A DNA stretch of 64,000 nt from Bacteroides caecimuris (GTDB lineage: Bacteria; Bacteroidota; Bacteroidia; Bacteroidales; Bacteroidaceae). Of this stretch, positions 1 through 8,250 are shown in pieces; positions within the stretch are counted from its first letter, which is position 1, and each line of letters starts with the position of its first letter. The translations under genes were made by a program, and so were the position numbers. Location of the stretch: positions 806,001-870,000 of the forward strand of contig NZ_CP015401.2 of NCBI RefSeq assembly GCF_001688725.2. The letters run 5' to 3'. Under the pieces are notes generated by a model. The model ran no database searches and was not told where the DNA came from. It saw nothing but the letters and a program-made list of their open reading frames with translations.

Positions 1-217
1 CTTCTGTGGCATACATAAAGATAAATTTTGTGCGATTCTGTAGATACCAAAGTGCCGCTTCCAAAGTTTCTCCTTTTAAGTCGACAGAGATTCTTTGATT
101 GTCTTGCGCTTGAATCATGAGTGAAGAAAGGGAGAATATCCATAAAAGGCAGAATTTCACAACGTTTCTGCTTACATAAGATACCACCCATGGCAGGGAT
201 TGCGTTCGTTTTTTCAT
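1..217 (-). CDS. STN-domain TonB-dependent receptor (SusC-like), N-terminal part only
   Basis: This is the first 72 codons of a gene that runs off the left edge of the window. The ATG at 217 gives a basic start (MKKRTQ), a hydrophobic signal segment at about residues 19-37 ending in IQAQ, and then the beginning of an STN (secretin/TonB short N-terminal) domain, with ISVDLKGETLEAAL followed by FIFMYAT. In Bacteroides an STN extension ahead of a SusC-like outer-membrane receptor lets the receptor signal to a FecR anti-sigma factor. The FecR gene ends only 25 bp upstream and the sigma gene lies before it, which fits that role. The substrate cannot be inferred because the barrel is outside the window. 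The receptor identity rests on the STN motif plus context. Confidence 0.8.
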   Translation of the reverse strand, partial: MKKRTQSLPWVVSYVSRNVVKFCLLWIFSLSSLMIQAQDNQRISVDLKGETLEAALWYLQNRTKFIFMYATE

Positions 218-242
218 AATGCGTTAGTTATATTATGTATTA

Positions 243-1403
243 TTATTGTTTGTAGGAAATATGCAAGATACCTTCTCGTTGCTTGATATTTACCAGGTTT
301 AATTCTGTTATCATGTCGATAATCGGGTTCATATTTTTATAACGATTAAGGGATGCCCCGATTCGTACTTGTTTGGCGGTTTCGTCCTCGAAAGTGTATT
401 TGAACCCATACCATTTGGAAAGATATGACATTACATTCTCAAGAGGTACATTTAAAAAGATGAATGATCCGGATTCCCAAGATGTATACAGTTCTGTGTT
501 TACGTTAGTGACAGTATTTGTATTAGTCTTTTTATTATAGGTATAGTGTTGGTTGGGGATTAATTCAAATACTTCATTTCCACTGCTGATTTTTACACCT
601 CCACTGATTAATGTTGTACTTTCTATTTCTTCATCTGCGTATGCTCTTACATTGAAAGAAGTTCCTGTCACCCGAATAGAAGTGTGCGGTGTTTGCACGA
701 TAAAAGGATGTTCTTTGTCTGGAGCAACATCGAAATAGGCTTCACCTTCAACCTGTACGATGCGTTCCTTATCGCTGAAACAAATCGGATAAGTCAGTTG
801 AGATTCTGCATTCAGATGTACTTTTGTTCCATCCGAAAGGACAATGTGACATTCCATACCATGCAGTGTACGAAGCGTATTTTTGATTTCTTTCACTTTG
901 GGCTTGTTGGCAGGAGTTTGATAATTAATCCCTTTGGAGTCAATGATGAACACTTCAGTTGCACCCTCCGGAAGGACATTCTCAAAAAGATTGAAGGTGT
1001 TGCCATTACTTAAAGTCAGTTCTCCGCCATGGGTTCCTGGAGTGATTTCACCGATTTGCTCTCCGATTGCCCAATTATAAATAAGGAATGAAGCCGGTAT
1101 TATCAACAGCAAAATAAGAGCCGCATATTTCAGGCTCCTTTTCCACGAGAAGACCATACGAGATTGATTGTTTCCCAGTAGCGGGTAGACTTTCTCCCAT
1201 GCCTTTTGTGAAGAGAAGCTTTTTATTAACCGGCTGTTTTCTTCATACGTTTCCTTATTTAATATCCGGTCGGCTATTTTTTGATGCTCCAGATTCTCAT
1301 CCAACCACGCATGATAGTTTTTTTCCTCTTCGGGGGTAGACGAATGGGTAAATAAAGAAGCTAAGATTTTTGCAATTTTAAATTTTTCTTTGAATGAATT
1401 CAT
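243..1403 (-). CDS. FecR family anti-sigma factor
   Basis: A 386-residue protein with the standard Bacteroidetes FecR layout. There is a cytoplasmic N-terminal part of about 90 residues that would bind the sigma factor, one membrane span at about residues 93-112 (AALILLLIIPASFLIYNW), a periplasmic FecR domain at about 177-265 (VEGEAYFDVAPDKEHPFIV, then IRVTGTSFNVRAY), and a C-terminal DUF4974-like region at about 310-383 (FLNVPLENVMSYLSKWYGF). Its expected role is to hold the adjacent ECF sigma factor inactive until the STN domain of the neighbouring receptor signals ligand uptake. It sits between the sigma gene (68 bp upstream) and the receptor gene (25 bp downstream), all on the minus strand, so the three genes probably form one operon. 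Confidence 0.93.
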   Translation of the reverse strand: MNSFKEKFKIAKILASLFTHSSTPEEEKNYHAWLDENLEHQKIADRILNKETYEENSRLIKSFSSQKAWEKVYPLLGNNQSRMVFSWKRSLKYAALILLLIIPASFLIYNWAIGEQIGEITPGTHGGELTLSNGNTFNLFENVLPEGATEVFIIDSKGINYQTPANKPKVKEIKNTLRTLHGMECHIVLSDGTKVHLNAESQLTYPICFSDKERIVQVEGEAYFDVAPDKEHPFIVQTPHTSIRVTGTSFNVRAYADEEIESTTLISGGVKISSGNEVFELIPNQHYTYNKKTNTNTVTNVNTELYTSWESGSFIFLNVPLENVMSYLSKWYGFKYTFEDETAKQVRIGASLNRYKNMNPIIDMITELNLVNIKQREGILHISYKQ

Positions 1404-1470
1404 CGTTTTTTCGATTTGTTATATGAGTAAAACAATCCAATCGAAAAAACGGGGTAATCAAAAAGTTACT

Positions 1471-2025
1471 TTATTTGCATAAAAATAGTAATAAGGTGTA
1501 ATTTATGCCTTTGAGACTTTCGCGAAGTTTGCGGTAGGCGAATTTCTTTAACGTATGGACAGTGCCTTCTGAAATTTGCAATTTGTCAGCAATCTCATGG
1601 TTTTTTAACCCTTTCATGGAATATAAGATGATATTTCGCATTTGATTAGGCAATTCTTCTACCGCTTTGCGAACCATGTGGAATGTTTCCTGCTCGATAA
1701 TGGCAGCTTCGAAGCCACTATCGAACTCTTCCTGTCCGGAAAAATTAGGAATATCTAATTGCTCATGTTTTAGGTGATTCAGACATTTATTTCGGGTGAC
1801 GGTATAAAGGAAGCTTTTTACTTTCAAAATGTTGTCGAAATCTTCTTTCCGTTCCCAATAAGCTAACAATACATCTTGTGCGATGTCTTTGCAAACTTCT
1901 TTGTCTTCAATATAGTGAGATGCGAACACGCAAAGAATAGGATAGTAGTCATCAAATAGCTTTTTGAAAGCTTGTTTGTTACCACGTCTGATGTCTGCAA
2001 TTATATTTTCTGTATGTATGTTCAC
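1471..2025 (-). CDS. ECF-type RNA polymerase sigma factor (Bacteroidetes FecI-like)
   Basis: A 184-residue sigma-70 family protein. Region 2 spans about residues 22-90 (YYPILCVFASHYIEDKEVCKDIAQDVLLAYW, split here as a core-binding helix and a DNA-contact helix ending KSFLYTVTRNKCLNHL). Region 4 spans about 120-172 with the helix-turn-helix LKNHEIADKLQISEGTVHTL. The start codon is GTG at 2025, and no in-frame ATG precedes region 2. The gene is followed by its FecR anti-sigma partner and an STN receptor, the usual set that switches on one nutrient-uptake or polysaccharide-utilisation locus. That locus probably continues to the left of the window. Confidence 0.92.
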   Translation of the reverse strand: MNIHTENIIADIRRGNKQAFKKLFDDYYPILCVFASHYIEDKEVCKDIAQDVLLAYWERKEDFDNILKVKSFLYTVTRNKCLNHLKHEQLDIPNFSGQEEFDSGFEAAIIEQETFHMVRKAVEELPNQMRNIILYSMKGLKNHEIADKLQISEGTVHTLKKFAYRKLRESLKGINYTLLLFLCK

Positions 2026-2060
2026 TATTTAGGGGTGGAGCGACTGGTGCAGGAATTTTC

Positions 2061-2762
2061 TTATCCAATCTTACTTATTTTCTTTAGCTTTTCTTCTTCG
2101 ATGATTTTGATCTTTCTTCCGTCGATTGTAATCAGGCGTTCCGTAGCAAACTGTGATAATGTGCGGATAGCATTCGAAGTAGTCATATTAGAGAGATTTG
2201 CTAAATCTTCGCGTGAAAGATAAATGCTCAAGGTAGATCCGTCTTCTTCCAAGCCGTAGCTTTCTTTCAGGAAGATGAGAGATTCGGCCAGGCGTCCGCG
2301 GATATGCTTTTGTGTCAGATTGACGGTGCGTTCGTCTGAGATGCCGAGATCAATAGACAGCTGGCGGATAAAAAACATGGCGAGGTCATTGTTTTGGGCA
2401 ATTAAAGTTAAGATAGCATTCATGGGAATCAGGCAAACAACAGAGGGTTCGAAAGCTGCTGCGGCAGTTACAAAATCTTGTTTGGCAAAATAAGCACGAT
2501 ACGCAAAGTATTCGCGTGGTTTAATCATGCGGATAATCTGACTTCTACCTCCCACACCATCTTTGAAGATTTTTACTTTCCCACTGATAAGGCACATCAG
2601 ATGAGAAGGTGTTTCTCCTTCGCAGTAGATGGTTTCATTTTTTTTGTAGGTCTGTATCGTATAGTTGTTCATCAGAAACTCCTTTTGTTCGTTATTTAAA
2701 GGAGCTAACATATCGGATAACGGCTCCGAAATATCGATGTCTGACATATTCATTTTTACCAT
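2061..2762 (-). CDS. Crp/Fnr family transcriptional regulator
   Basis: A 233-residue regulator with an N-terminal cyclic-nucleotide-binding fold at about residues 20-140 (NNYTIQTYKKNETIYCEGE, LISGKVKIFKDG) and a C-terminal winged helix at about 150-228 (YLSREDLANLSNMTTSNAIRTL). It lacks the cysteine cluster of oxygen-sensing FNR, so its ligand is unknown. The gene is separated from the sigma gene downstream by 35 bp and from glnN upstream by about 115 bp. A -7 box lies 29 bp upstream of the start, so it is probably transcribed from its own promoter. ATG codons at residues 1, 4 and 6 are all possible starts; the first is used here. Confidence 0.9.
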   Translation of the reverse strand: MVKMNMSDIDISEPLSDMLAPLNNEQKEFLMNNYTIQTYKKNETIYCEGETPSHLMCLISGKVKIFKDGVGGRSQIIRMIKPREYFAYRAYFAKQDFVTAAAAFEPSVVCLIPMNAILTLIAQNNDLAMFFIRQLSIDLGISDERTVNLTQKHIRGRLAESLIFLKESYGLEEDGSTLSIYLSREDLANLSNMTTSNAIRTLSQFATERLITIDGRKIKIIEEEKLKKISKIG

Positions 2763-2790
2763 GAGTGCTATAAAACTGTGTTATACAGCA

Positions 2791-2798
2791 CAAAAGTA
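2791..2798 (-). promoter_or_regulatory. Bacteroidetes -7 box upstream of the Crp/Fnr gene
   Basis: On the minus strand this reads TACTTTTG, matching TAnnTTTG. It lies 29 bp upstream of the ATG. No clear TTG -33 element is seen at the usual spacing. Confidence 0.5.
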
Positions 2799-2833
2799 AA
2801 AAGAAAAAATGAGAAAATGAACGAATCTATAAA

Positions 2834-2869
2834 AAGATTGCACAAAAGTGGGAGCTTTCGTGCAATCTT
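2834..2869 (-). terminator. Rho-independent terminator of glnN
   Basis: A 10-bp perfect stem, AAGATTGCAC paired with GTGCAATCTT, with a 16-nt loop. On the minus strand it is followed by a run of T. It lies just after the glnN stop codon. Confidence 0.8.
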
Positions 2870-2878
2870 GAAGACATT

Positions 2879-5068
2879 TTATTTGGTAAATAACAGTTCC
2901 CTGTATTTGGGTAACGGCCATATTTCGTCGTCCACTTCCATCTCCAGATGATCGATGTGGTCGCGGATTTGATCGAGGTATGGACGTACTTTTTCTTCGT
3001 ATGCAAATGCTCTTTCCTTATAGTTCTCCAGATGGTTGGCAACTTTTCGTGCTTCGGTCATCTCGCGAACCAGTACTTTGATGGAAGTCACCCGGTGTGA
3101 AATCTCACGAATCAGTTCTTTGCGGTCGGCACTCAATACTTCGTATTCGTCAGCCGGGAATATTTCTTTCAGTCCGCGAAGATTTTCGAGCAACCGGTTC
3201 TGATAGGCAACGGCAGTCGGCACGATGTGGTTAATGGCGAGGTCGCCCAATACACGGCCTTCGATTTGCACCTTCATGGTATACTTTTCCAGTTCCACTT
3301 CCAGGCGGCTGTTCAACTCTGTCTCGTTGAAGATACGTTCACCGATAAGTACAGCTTTGGATTGGTTGTCAACGTAGTGCATCAGGGCTTCCGGTACGTG
3401 GCAGATGTTAGTCAGTCCGCGGCGTGCGGCTTCCTGTTTCCACTGTTCAGAATAACCGTCGCCTTCAAAGCGAATCGGTTCGGAGGCGATAATCGTTTCT
3501 TTCAGCAAGCGGAAGATGGCTTCGTCTTTGCCTACTCCTTCTTCCATCAGCTTTTCTACCGATGCGCGGAATTCGTTCAACTGGTTTGCCATGGCAGCAT
3601 TGATTGCAATCATAGAAGCGGCACAGTTGGAAGAAGAACCGGCGGCACGGAATTCGAAACGGTTTCCGGTGAATGCGAAAGGAGAGGTGCGGTTACGGTC
3701 GGTAGTATCCAGCAGGATTTCGGGGATACGTCCGATACCTAACTTCAGGGTGGTTTTTGCTTCCGGTGTCATTTTCTCGTTACCTACCTGGCGGACAATT
3801 TCGTCGAGAGTGGACGAGAGTTGTGAGCCCAGGAAACAAGAAAGAATGGCGGGAGGAGCTTCGTTGGCTCCCAAACGGTAGCTGTTGCTGGCGCTCATGA
3901 TGGAGGCACGCAGTAAATCCTGGTTTTTATAAACCATCATTAAGACGTTTACCAGGAAAGTAAGGAATAGCATATTTCCTTTCGGATTCTTTCCGGGCGC
4001 GAACAGGTTGATGCCGGTGTCGGTGCAGAGCGACCAGTTGTTGTGCTTGCCCGAACCGTTTACTCCGCTGTATGGTTTCTCGTGCAGGAGTACATTGAAG
4101 TGATGTTTCCTTGCGATACGTTTCATCAAATCCATGACAAGCTGGTTGTGGTCGTTCGCCAGGTTGCAGTTTTCGAAGATAGGGGCCAACTCAAATTGGT
4201 TGGGGGCTACTTCGTTATGACGGGTTTTGGCGGGAATCCCCAGTTTGTGACACTCAATTTCGAGTTCTTTCATAAATGCGGTGACACGTGGAGGGATGGA
4301 GCCGAAATAGTGGTCTTCCAATTGTTGGTCTTTGGCAGAAGAGTGTCCCATCAGTGTCCGTCCTGTCAGGCAGAGGTCGGGGCGTGCATTATATAAGGAA
4401 GAGTCGACTAGAAAATATTCCTGTTCCCATCCTAAATTGGTATATACGCGGGTGATGTTCTTGTCGAATAGTTGGCAGACTTCCGTTGCTGCTTTATCTA
4501 CAGCGGCAAGTGCTTTCAATAAGGGAGTTTTGTAATCCAGCGCTTCACCCGTGTAAGAAATGAAGATAGTGGGGATACAAAGAGTAGTATCTACTACGAA
4601 TGCCGGTGAAGAAACATCCCAGGCTGTATATCCTCGTGCTTCGAACGTGTTGCGGATACCGCCGTTAGGGAAAGAAGAGGCATCCGGCTCTTGCTGGATC
4701 AGCAGTTTTCCGGAGAAGCGTTCGATTACTCCGCCGTCTTCGCCGAATTCGATAAAACCGTCATGTTTCTCGGCTGTTCCGTCTGTCAGAGGCTGGAACC
4801 AGTGTGTGTAGTGAGTGACGTTGAGCGACTTGGCCCAACTTTTCATGCCGTTAGCAATCAAGTCTGCTATTTCGCGGCTGATAGGTGTCCCTTTTTCGAT
4901 AGCATCGGTTACAGCTTTGTAGGCTTCTTTAGGAAGATACTCTTGCATCTTCTTGCGGTCGAACACGTGGCTACCATAATAATCAGAGAGTTTGTTGGAA
5001 GGAGCAGTTACTTCCAGAGGTTTCCGGTTGGAAAGCTCTTGTAAGGCATAAAAACGCATTTTTGACAT
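2879..5068 (-). CDS. glnN: Type III glutamine synthetase
   Basis: A 729-residue GSIII enzyme that makes glutamine from glutamate, ammonia and ATP; Bacteroides use this form as a main ammonium-assimilating enzyme. Family signatures are visible. HNEVAPNQFELAPIF lies near residue 290, GVNGSGKHNNWS near 340, and FAFTGNRFEFRAAGSSSN further on. The GSIII-specific C-terminal extension is present (VLVREMTEARKVANHLENY). The start is placed at the ATG giving MSKMRFYALQELS. An upstream in-frame codon at 5101 would overlap the promoter -7 box at 5099-5106 and adds no conserved sequence. The gene is monocistronic, with its own promoter and a strong terminator. Confidence 0.95.
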   Translation of the reverse strand: MSKMRFYALQELSNRKPLEVTAPSNKLSDYYGSHVFDRKKMQEYLPKEAYKAVTDAIEKGTPISREIADLIANGMKSWAKSLNVTHYTHWFQPLTDGTAEKHDGFIEFGEDGGVIERFSGKLLIQQEPDASSFPNGGIRNTFEARGYTAWDVSSPAFVVDTTLCIPTIFISYTGEALDYKTPLLKALAAVDKAATEVCQLFDKNITRVYTNLGWEQEYFLVDSSLYNARPDLCLTGRTLMGHSSAKDQQLEDHYFGSIPPRVTAFMKELEIECHKLGIPAKTRHNEVAPNQFELAPIFENCNLANDHNQLVMDLMKRIARKHHFNVLLHEKPYSGVNGSGKHNNWSLCTDTGINLFAPGKNPKGNMLFLTFLVNVLMMVYKNQDLLRASIMSASNSYRLGANEAPPAILSCFLGSQLSSTLDEIVRQVGNEKMTPEAKTTLKLGIGRIPEILLDTTDRNRTSPFAFTGNRFEFRAAGSSSNCAASMIAINAAMANQLNEFRASVEKLMEEGVGKDEAIFRLLKETIIASEPIRFEGDGYSEQWKQEAARRGLTNICHVPEALMHYVDNQSKAVLIGERIFNETELNSRLEVELEKYTMKVQIEGRVLGDLAINHIVPTAVAYQNRLLENLRGLKEIFPADEYEVLSADRKELIREISHRVTSIKVLVREMTEARKVANHLENYKERAFAYEEKVRPYLDQIRDHIDHLEMEVDDEIWPLPKYRELLFTK

Positions 5069-5098
5069 AAATGGTCTAATTTTTATCGGTTGATGGCG

Positions 5099-5106
5099 CA
5101 AAATTA
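5099..5106 (-). promoter_or_regulatory. -7 box of glnN
   Basis: The minus strand reads TAATTTTG, a full TAnnTTTG match 31 bp upstream of the glnN ATG. It decides the start codon, because the longer reading frame would begin inside this box. Confidence 0.6.
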
Positions 5107-5137
5107 TATGTTTTTTCTGAAAGTACTCCTATTTTGA

Positions 5138-5185
5138 AGGGGGTATTTTAAGAAATTGATGTATTTTTTTTGGAAGATACCCCCT
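5138..5185. repeat. Stem-loop in the glnN-DUF5686 spacer
   Basis: AGGGGGTAT at 5138-5146 pairs perfectly with ATACCCCCT at 5177-5185 across a 30-nt AT-rich loop. A second small hairpin follows at about 5248-5270 (CTCCCCC, loop, GGGGGAG). No gene is seen here. Neither hairpin sits directly behind a stop codon, so a terminator role is not clear. Confidence 0.5.
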
Positions 5186-5367
5186 CTGCTGATTCTCCAA
5201 CTAACCCAGCTATCCCTTCATGTGTATTTTGGGATTTCCCCTCCGACTCCCCCGTTATTGGGGGAGAGTAACCTTCCAGAAGGAGGAGAAGCTATGCAGA
5301 GCACTTGCGAAACTTCAGTAACAAGAATAAAGAAACAACTAGTCAATCATTACCTGAGAAGTACAGG

Positions 5368-5493
5368 TTCTCTTTGTCCCATATATTGTGGGAAAGTATT
5401 CCCTGTTAATTGGGAAAAGATTCCCTATTAGTTGGGAATAAATTCCCATAATATGAGGGAATACTTTCCCACAATATGTGGGACAAAGAGAAC
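5368..5493. repeat. Long palindromic element made of GGGAA/TTCCC modules (copy 1)
   Basis: The outer arms 5368-5405 and 5456-5493 are complementary over 38 bp with a single mismatch, which would be a G-U pair in RNA. The element contains four 15-16-nt palindromes of the form GGGAA-n-TTCCC, at 5389-5404, 5411-5426, 5433-5448 and 5457-5471. They are about 22 nt apart, with 6-8-nt spacers. Bases 5375-5403 recur exactly at 55331-55359. No ORF of note lies inside. It may be a dispersed non-coding repeat or a structured transcript; its function is unknown. Confidence 0.75.
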
Positions 5494-5565
5494 TAGTTTA
5501 TCTCTTTTTTACTTACTTTCATAAGAAAATATAGGCACTGACTAAATGAACTGAATGATCGGAGC

Positions 5566-5589
5566 GTGAGAGCAAACGTTTGCCCTCAC
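5566..5589. repeat. 24-bp near-perfect palindrome
   Basis: GTGAGAGCAAAC followed directly by GTTTGCCCTCAC is a palindrome with one mismatched pair. Related direct words (TGAGGGCA) occur twice near 5661-5676. The rest of the spacer up to the DUF5686 promoter is AT-rich and shows no convincing gene. Confidence 0.55.
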
Positions 5590-5799
5590 TCTGCTATCAT
5601 ACTTGCCCTAACAGCGGAAAGCACCATGAATAAAGGGATTGAGAGGAAATATGAGGGCATGAGGGCAAAAATGAAAAAAAACTTTTATGGGAGAATTACA
5701 AAAGCTTCTCTAGTAGGGGCGGAATTCTCAACTGATGTATTCATGACTGAACCGTTCTTAGTTGAACGGTGAAATATAAATTTTAGTAGCTTAATCCCA

Positions 5800-5828
5800 T
5801 TGCTTTTCGATATTCTTTTTTATATTTG
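5800..5828 (+). promoter_or_regulatory. Bacteroidetes promoter of the DUF5686 gene
   Basis: TTG at 5800-5802, an 18-nt spacer and TATATTTG at 5821-5828 match the -33/-7 consensus. The start codon follows 27 bp later. Confidence 0.65.
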
Positions 5829-5855
5829 CCTGCGTTAATGGAGGAGATACGATAA

Positions 5856-8045
5856 TTGAGAGATAAAATATTGATAGGATGCATATTGTGTCTGTTCTCT
5901 TTTATTCCAAAGGGGGCAGCCAATAATTATATAATGAATCCTTATACTCGTCAGGAGATCTCCGTCGATTCCATCATTGAGCGTGTGATGACTTTTGCGC
6001 CTTTGTATGAAACAATAGTCAGTGACTATCGCGCGAACCTATATATAAAAGGTAGGATGGATATTCAGAAAAAGAATTTTATTCTCCGTTATGTGCCTTC
6101 TATGTTTCGTTTGCAAAAAGGAGTTCGCGAATATCTGCTTGAAACATACAGTGACCTCCATTATACGGCTCCCAATATTTATGACCAGAAAGTGAAAGCC
6201 TCCCAAGGAACAGTGAGGGGGAACAGGGGATTACCGGGTTTGCTCGAATACTTTAACGTAAATATCTACTCTTCTTCTTTGCTGAACGATGAACGCTTGT
6301 TGTCGCCGCTGGCTAAAAACGGACAGAAATATTATAAATACCGGATAGACAGCGTGATGGGAGATCCTAATAATCTGAATTATCGGGTCCGCTTTATTCC
6401 CCGTACCAAGAGCGATCAGTTGGTAGGTGGATATATGGTAGTTAGCAGCAATGTCTGGAGTGTGCGTGAGATTCGTTTTTCCGGAAGGTCGGAATTGATA
6501 ACGTTTACCTGCCGGATAAAAATGGGAGATGTCGGCAAGAAAAACGAATTCTTGCCGGTACGTTATGACGTAGAGGCTCTTTTTAAATTTCTCGGAAATG
6601 AGGTGGATGGTAATTATACCGCGTCTTTAGACTATAAATCCATCGAGTTGAAAGAAATAAAGGTGCGTAAGAAAGAAAAGAGGAAATATAATCTTTCGGA
6701 ATCTTTCTCCTTGCAGTGCGATACGAATGCCTATAAGACGGATGCCTCTACCTTTGCTATCTTGCGCCCGATTCCTTTGAATGAGAATGAGAAGAAACTA
6801 TATTCCGACTATGCGCTTAGACGTGACACGGCTACCATACAAAAGCCATCCAAGAGTCAGACCTTTTGGGGAACAATCGGTGATTTGATGATGGAAGATT
6901 ATAAATTCAATTTGTCTAATATCGGAAGCGTACGGTTCTCTCCCTTTATAAACCCGCTTTTATTCAGTTATAGCGGAAGTAACGGTTTGTCTTATCGGCA
7001 GGATTTCCGCTATAACCGTCTTTTCAGAGGGGATAAAGTGCTTCGTATTGTACCTAAGCTCGGATATAACTTTACACGTAAGGAGTTCTATTGGTCGTTG
7101 AATGCCGACTTTGAATACTGGCCGCAGAAACGGGGATTCTTCCGGTTGAATGTGGGGAATGGTAACCGCATTTATAGTAGTAAGGTGCTGGATGAACTGA
7201 AAGCTATGCCGGACAGCATCTTTGATTTCAATTTAATTCACCTTGATTATTTCAAGGACTTGTATTTTAATCTCCGCCATACAGTTGAGGTGGTTAACGG
7301 ACTGGATGTCGGGCTGGGTTTCTCTGCCCATAGAAGAACCGCCGTAGAGCCTTCCCGTTTTGTGATAACCGGTGATTATCCGATGCCGCCTCCGGAATTT
7401 ATGGATAAATTCAAGAACACTTATATCAGTTTCGCCCCCCGTATCCGAGTGGAATGGACGCCGGGACTCTATTATTATATGAATGGAAAGCGAAAGATTA
7501 ACCTGCGTTCCATCTATCCAACCTTCTCGGTCGATTATGAACGGGGAATAAAAGGAGTATTTAAAAGTACGGGCGAATATGAAAGAATAGAGTTTGACCT
7601 TCAGCATCAAATCCGGATGGGATTGATGCGTAATATTTATTATCGTTTCGGATTCGGAGCATTCACTAACCAGGATGAGTTGTATTTTGTGGACTTTGCC
7701 AATTTCTCCCGTCATAATCTTCCCGTAGGCTGGAATGATGAAATTGGCGGAGTATTTCAGGTGCTTGACTCACGTTGGTATAACTCCTCCCGCCGTTATG
7801 TGCGGGGGCATTTCACCTACGAAGCTCCGTTCCTTATTCTCCGGCATCTGATGAAGTATACCCGTTATGTGCAAAATGAGCGTATATATGTCAGTGCGCT
7901 TTGTATGCCGCATCTTCAGCCTTATATGGAAGTCGGATATGGCATCGGTACGCATGTTTTCGATGTGGGAGTCTTTGTGAGCAGTGAGAACTGGAGGTTC
8001 GGAAAGATAGGGTGTAAGTTTACGTTTGAGTTGTTCAACCGATAG
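5856..8045 (+). CDS. DUF5686 family outer-membrane beta-barrel protein
   Basis: A 729-residue exported protein. The start is TTG at 5856. It follows an in-frame stop, and the first in-frame ATG (residue 27) would remove the signal peptide, so TTG is the supported start. The signal peptide is about residues 1-22 (KILIGCILCLFSFIPKGAA). The N-terminal half (RYVPSMFRLQKGVREYLLETYSD and following) resembles the periplasmic part of DUF5686 proteins. The second half is rich in alternating aromatic strands (FRLNVGNGNRIYS, GVFVSSENWRFGKIGCKFTFELF), as in an outer-membrane barrel. Many family members carry an N-terminal carboxypeptidase-like domain that is absent here. The function is not known; the family is common in Bacteroidetes. 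Confidence 0.8.
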   Translation: MRDKILIGCILCLFSFIPKGAANNYIMNPYTRQEISVDSIIERVMTFAPLYETIVSDYRANLYIKGRMDIQKKNFILRYVPSMFRLQKGVREYLLETYSDLHYTAPNIYDQKVKASQGTVRGNRGLPGLLEYFNVNIYSSSLLNDERLLSPLAKNGQKYYKYRIDSVMGDPNNLNYRVRFIPRTKSDQLVGGYMVVSSNVWSVREIRFSGRSELITFTCRIKMGDVGKKNEFLPVRYDVEALFKFLGNEVDGNYTASLDYKSIELKEIKVRKKEKRKYNLSESFSLQCDTNAYKTDASTFAILRPIPLNENEKKLYSDYALRRDTATIQKPSKSQTFWGTIGDLMMEDYKFNLSNIGSVRFSPFINPLLFSYSGSNGLSYRQDFRYNRLFRGDKVLRIVPKLGYNFTRKEFYWSLNADFEYWPQKRGFFRLNVGNGNRIYSSKVLDELKAMPDSIFDFNLIHLDYFKDLYFNLRHTVEVVNGLDVGLGFSAHRRTAVEPSRFVITGDYPMPPPEFMDKFKNTYISFAPRIRVEWTPGLYYYMNGKRKINLRSIYPTFSVDYERGIKGVFKSTGEYERIEFDLQHQIRMGLMRNIYYRFGFGAFTNQDELYFVDFANFSRHNLPVGWNDEIGGVFQVLDSRWYNSSRRYVRGHFTYEAPFLILRHLMKYTRYVQNERIYVSALCMPHLQPYMEVGYGIGTHVFDVGVFVSSENWRFGKIGCKFTFELFNR

Positions 8046-8060
8046 TTTTTCCCGTTCCAG

Positions 8061-8091
8061 TTGTTTTATCGAAAGATTATACATATCTTTG
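8061..8091 (+). promoter_or_regulatory. Promoter of the retron non-coding RNA
   Basis: TTG at 8061-8063, a 20-nt spacer and TATCTTTG at 8084-8091 match the Bacteroidetes consensus. Initiation about 6 nt after the box would fall inside the a1 arm, so this promoter is positioned to start the msr-msd transcript almost exactly at its 5' end. Confidence 0.7.
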
Positions 8092-8094
8092 TGA

Positions 8095-8224
8095 AAGAGA
8101 GGATGAGGACCGAATTTAGCATCAAAGAGGTGTAGTCGCCTCGTAAGCACAGGTATTTTCCTAGAAAATAAATTCTAAGGTATAAATACCTAAATTTATT
8201 TTAGTAAATAACCCATCCTCTCTT
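8095..8224 (+). ncRNA. Retron msr-msd RNA
   Basis: This 130-nt stretch directly upstream of the reverse transcriptase has the layout of a retron RNA. The a1 arm AAGAGAGGATG (8095-8105) is perfectly complementary over 11 bp to the a2 arm CATCCTCTCTT (8214-8224). Just inside a1 is TTAGC (8116-8120); by analogy with known retrons the G at 8119 is the candidate branch guanosine. The msr then shows a 6-bp hairpin, GAGGTG / UAGU loop / CGCCTC (8127-8142). The msd part holds a long AT-rich hairpin: AAAATAAATT (8165-8174) pairs with AATTTATTTT (8193-8202), capped by GGTA/TACC (8179-8182 with 8187-8190). The RT start codon is 26 nt after a2. Assignment of the exact msDNA ends is inference. Confidence 0.82.
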
Positions 8225-8250
8225 CTCTTTATTTATATACATAATACAAA

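Noticed and set aside
5389..5471. Regularly spaced GGGAA/TTCCC modules as a CRISPR array
   Set aside because: Repeat units are only 15-16 nt, spacers 6-8 nt, modules vary, and no cas gene is near.
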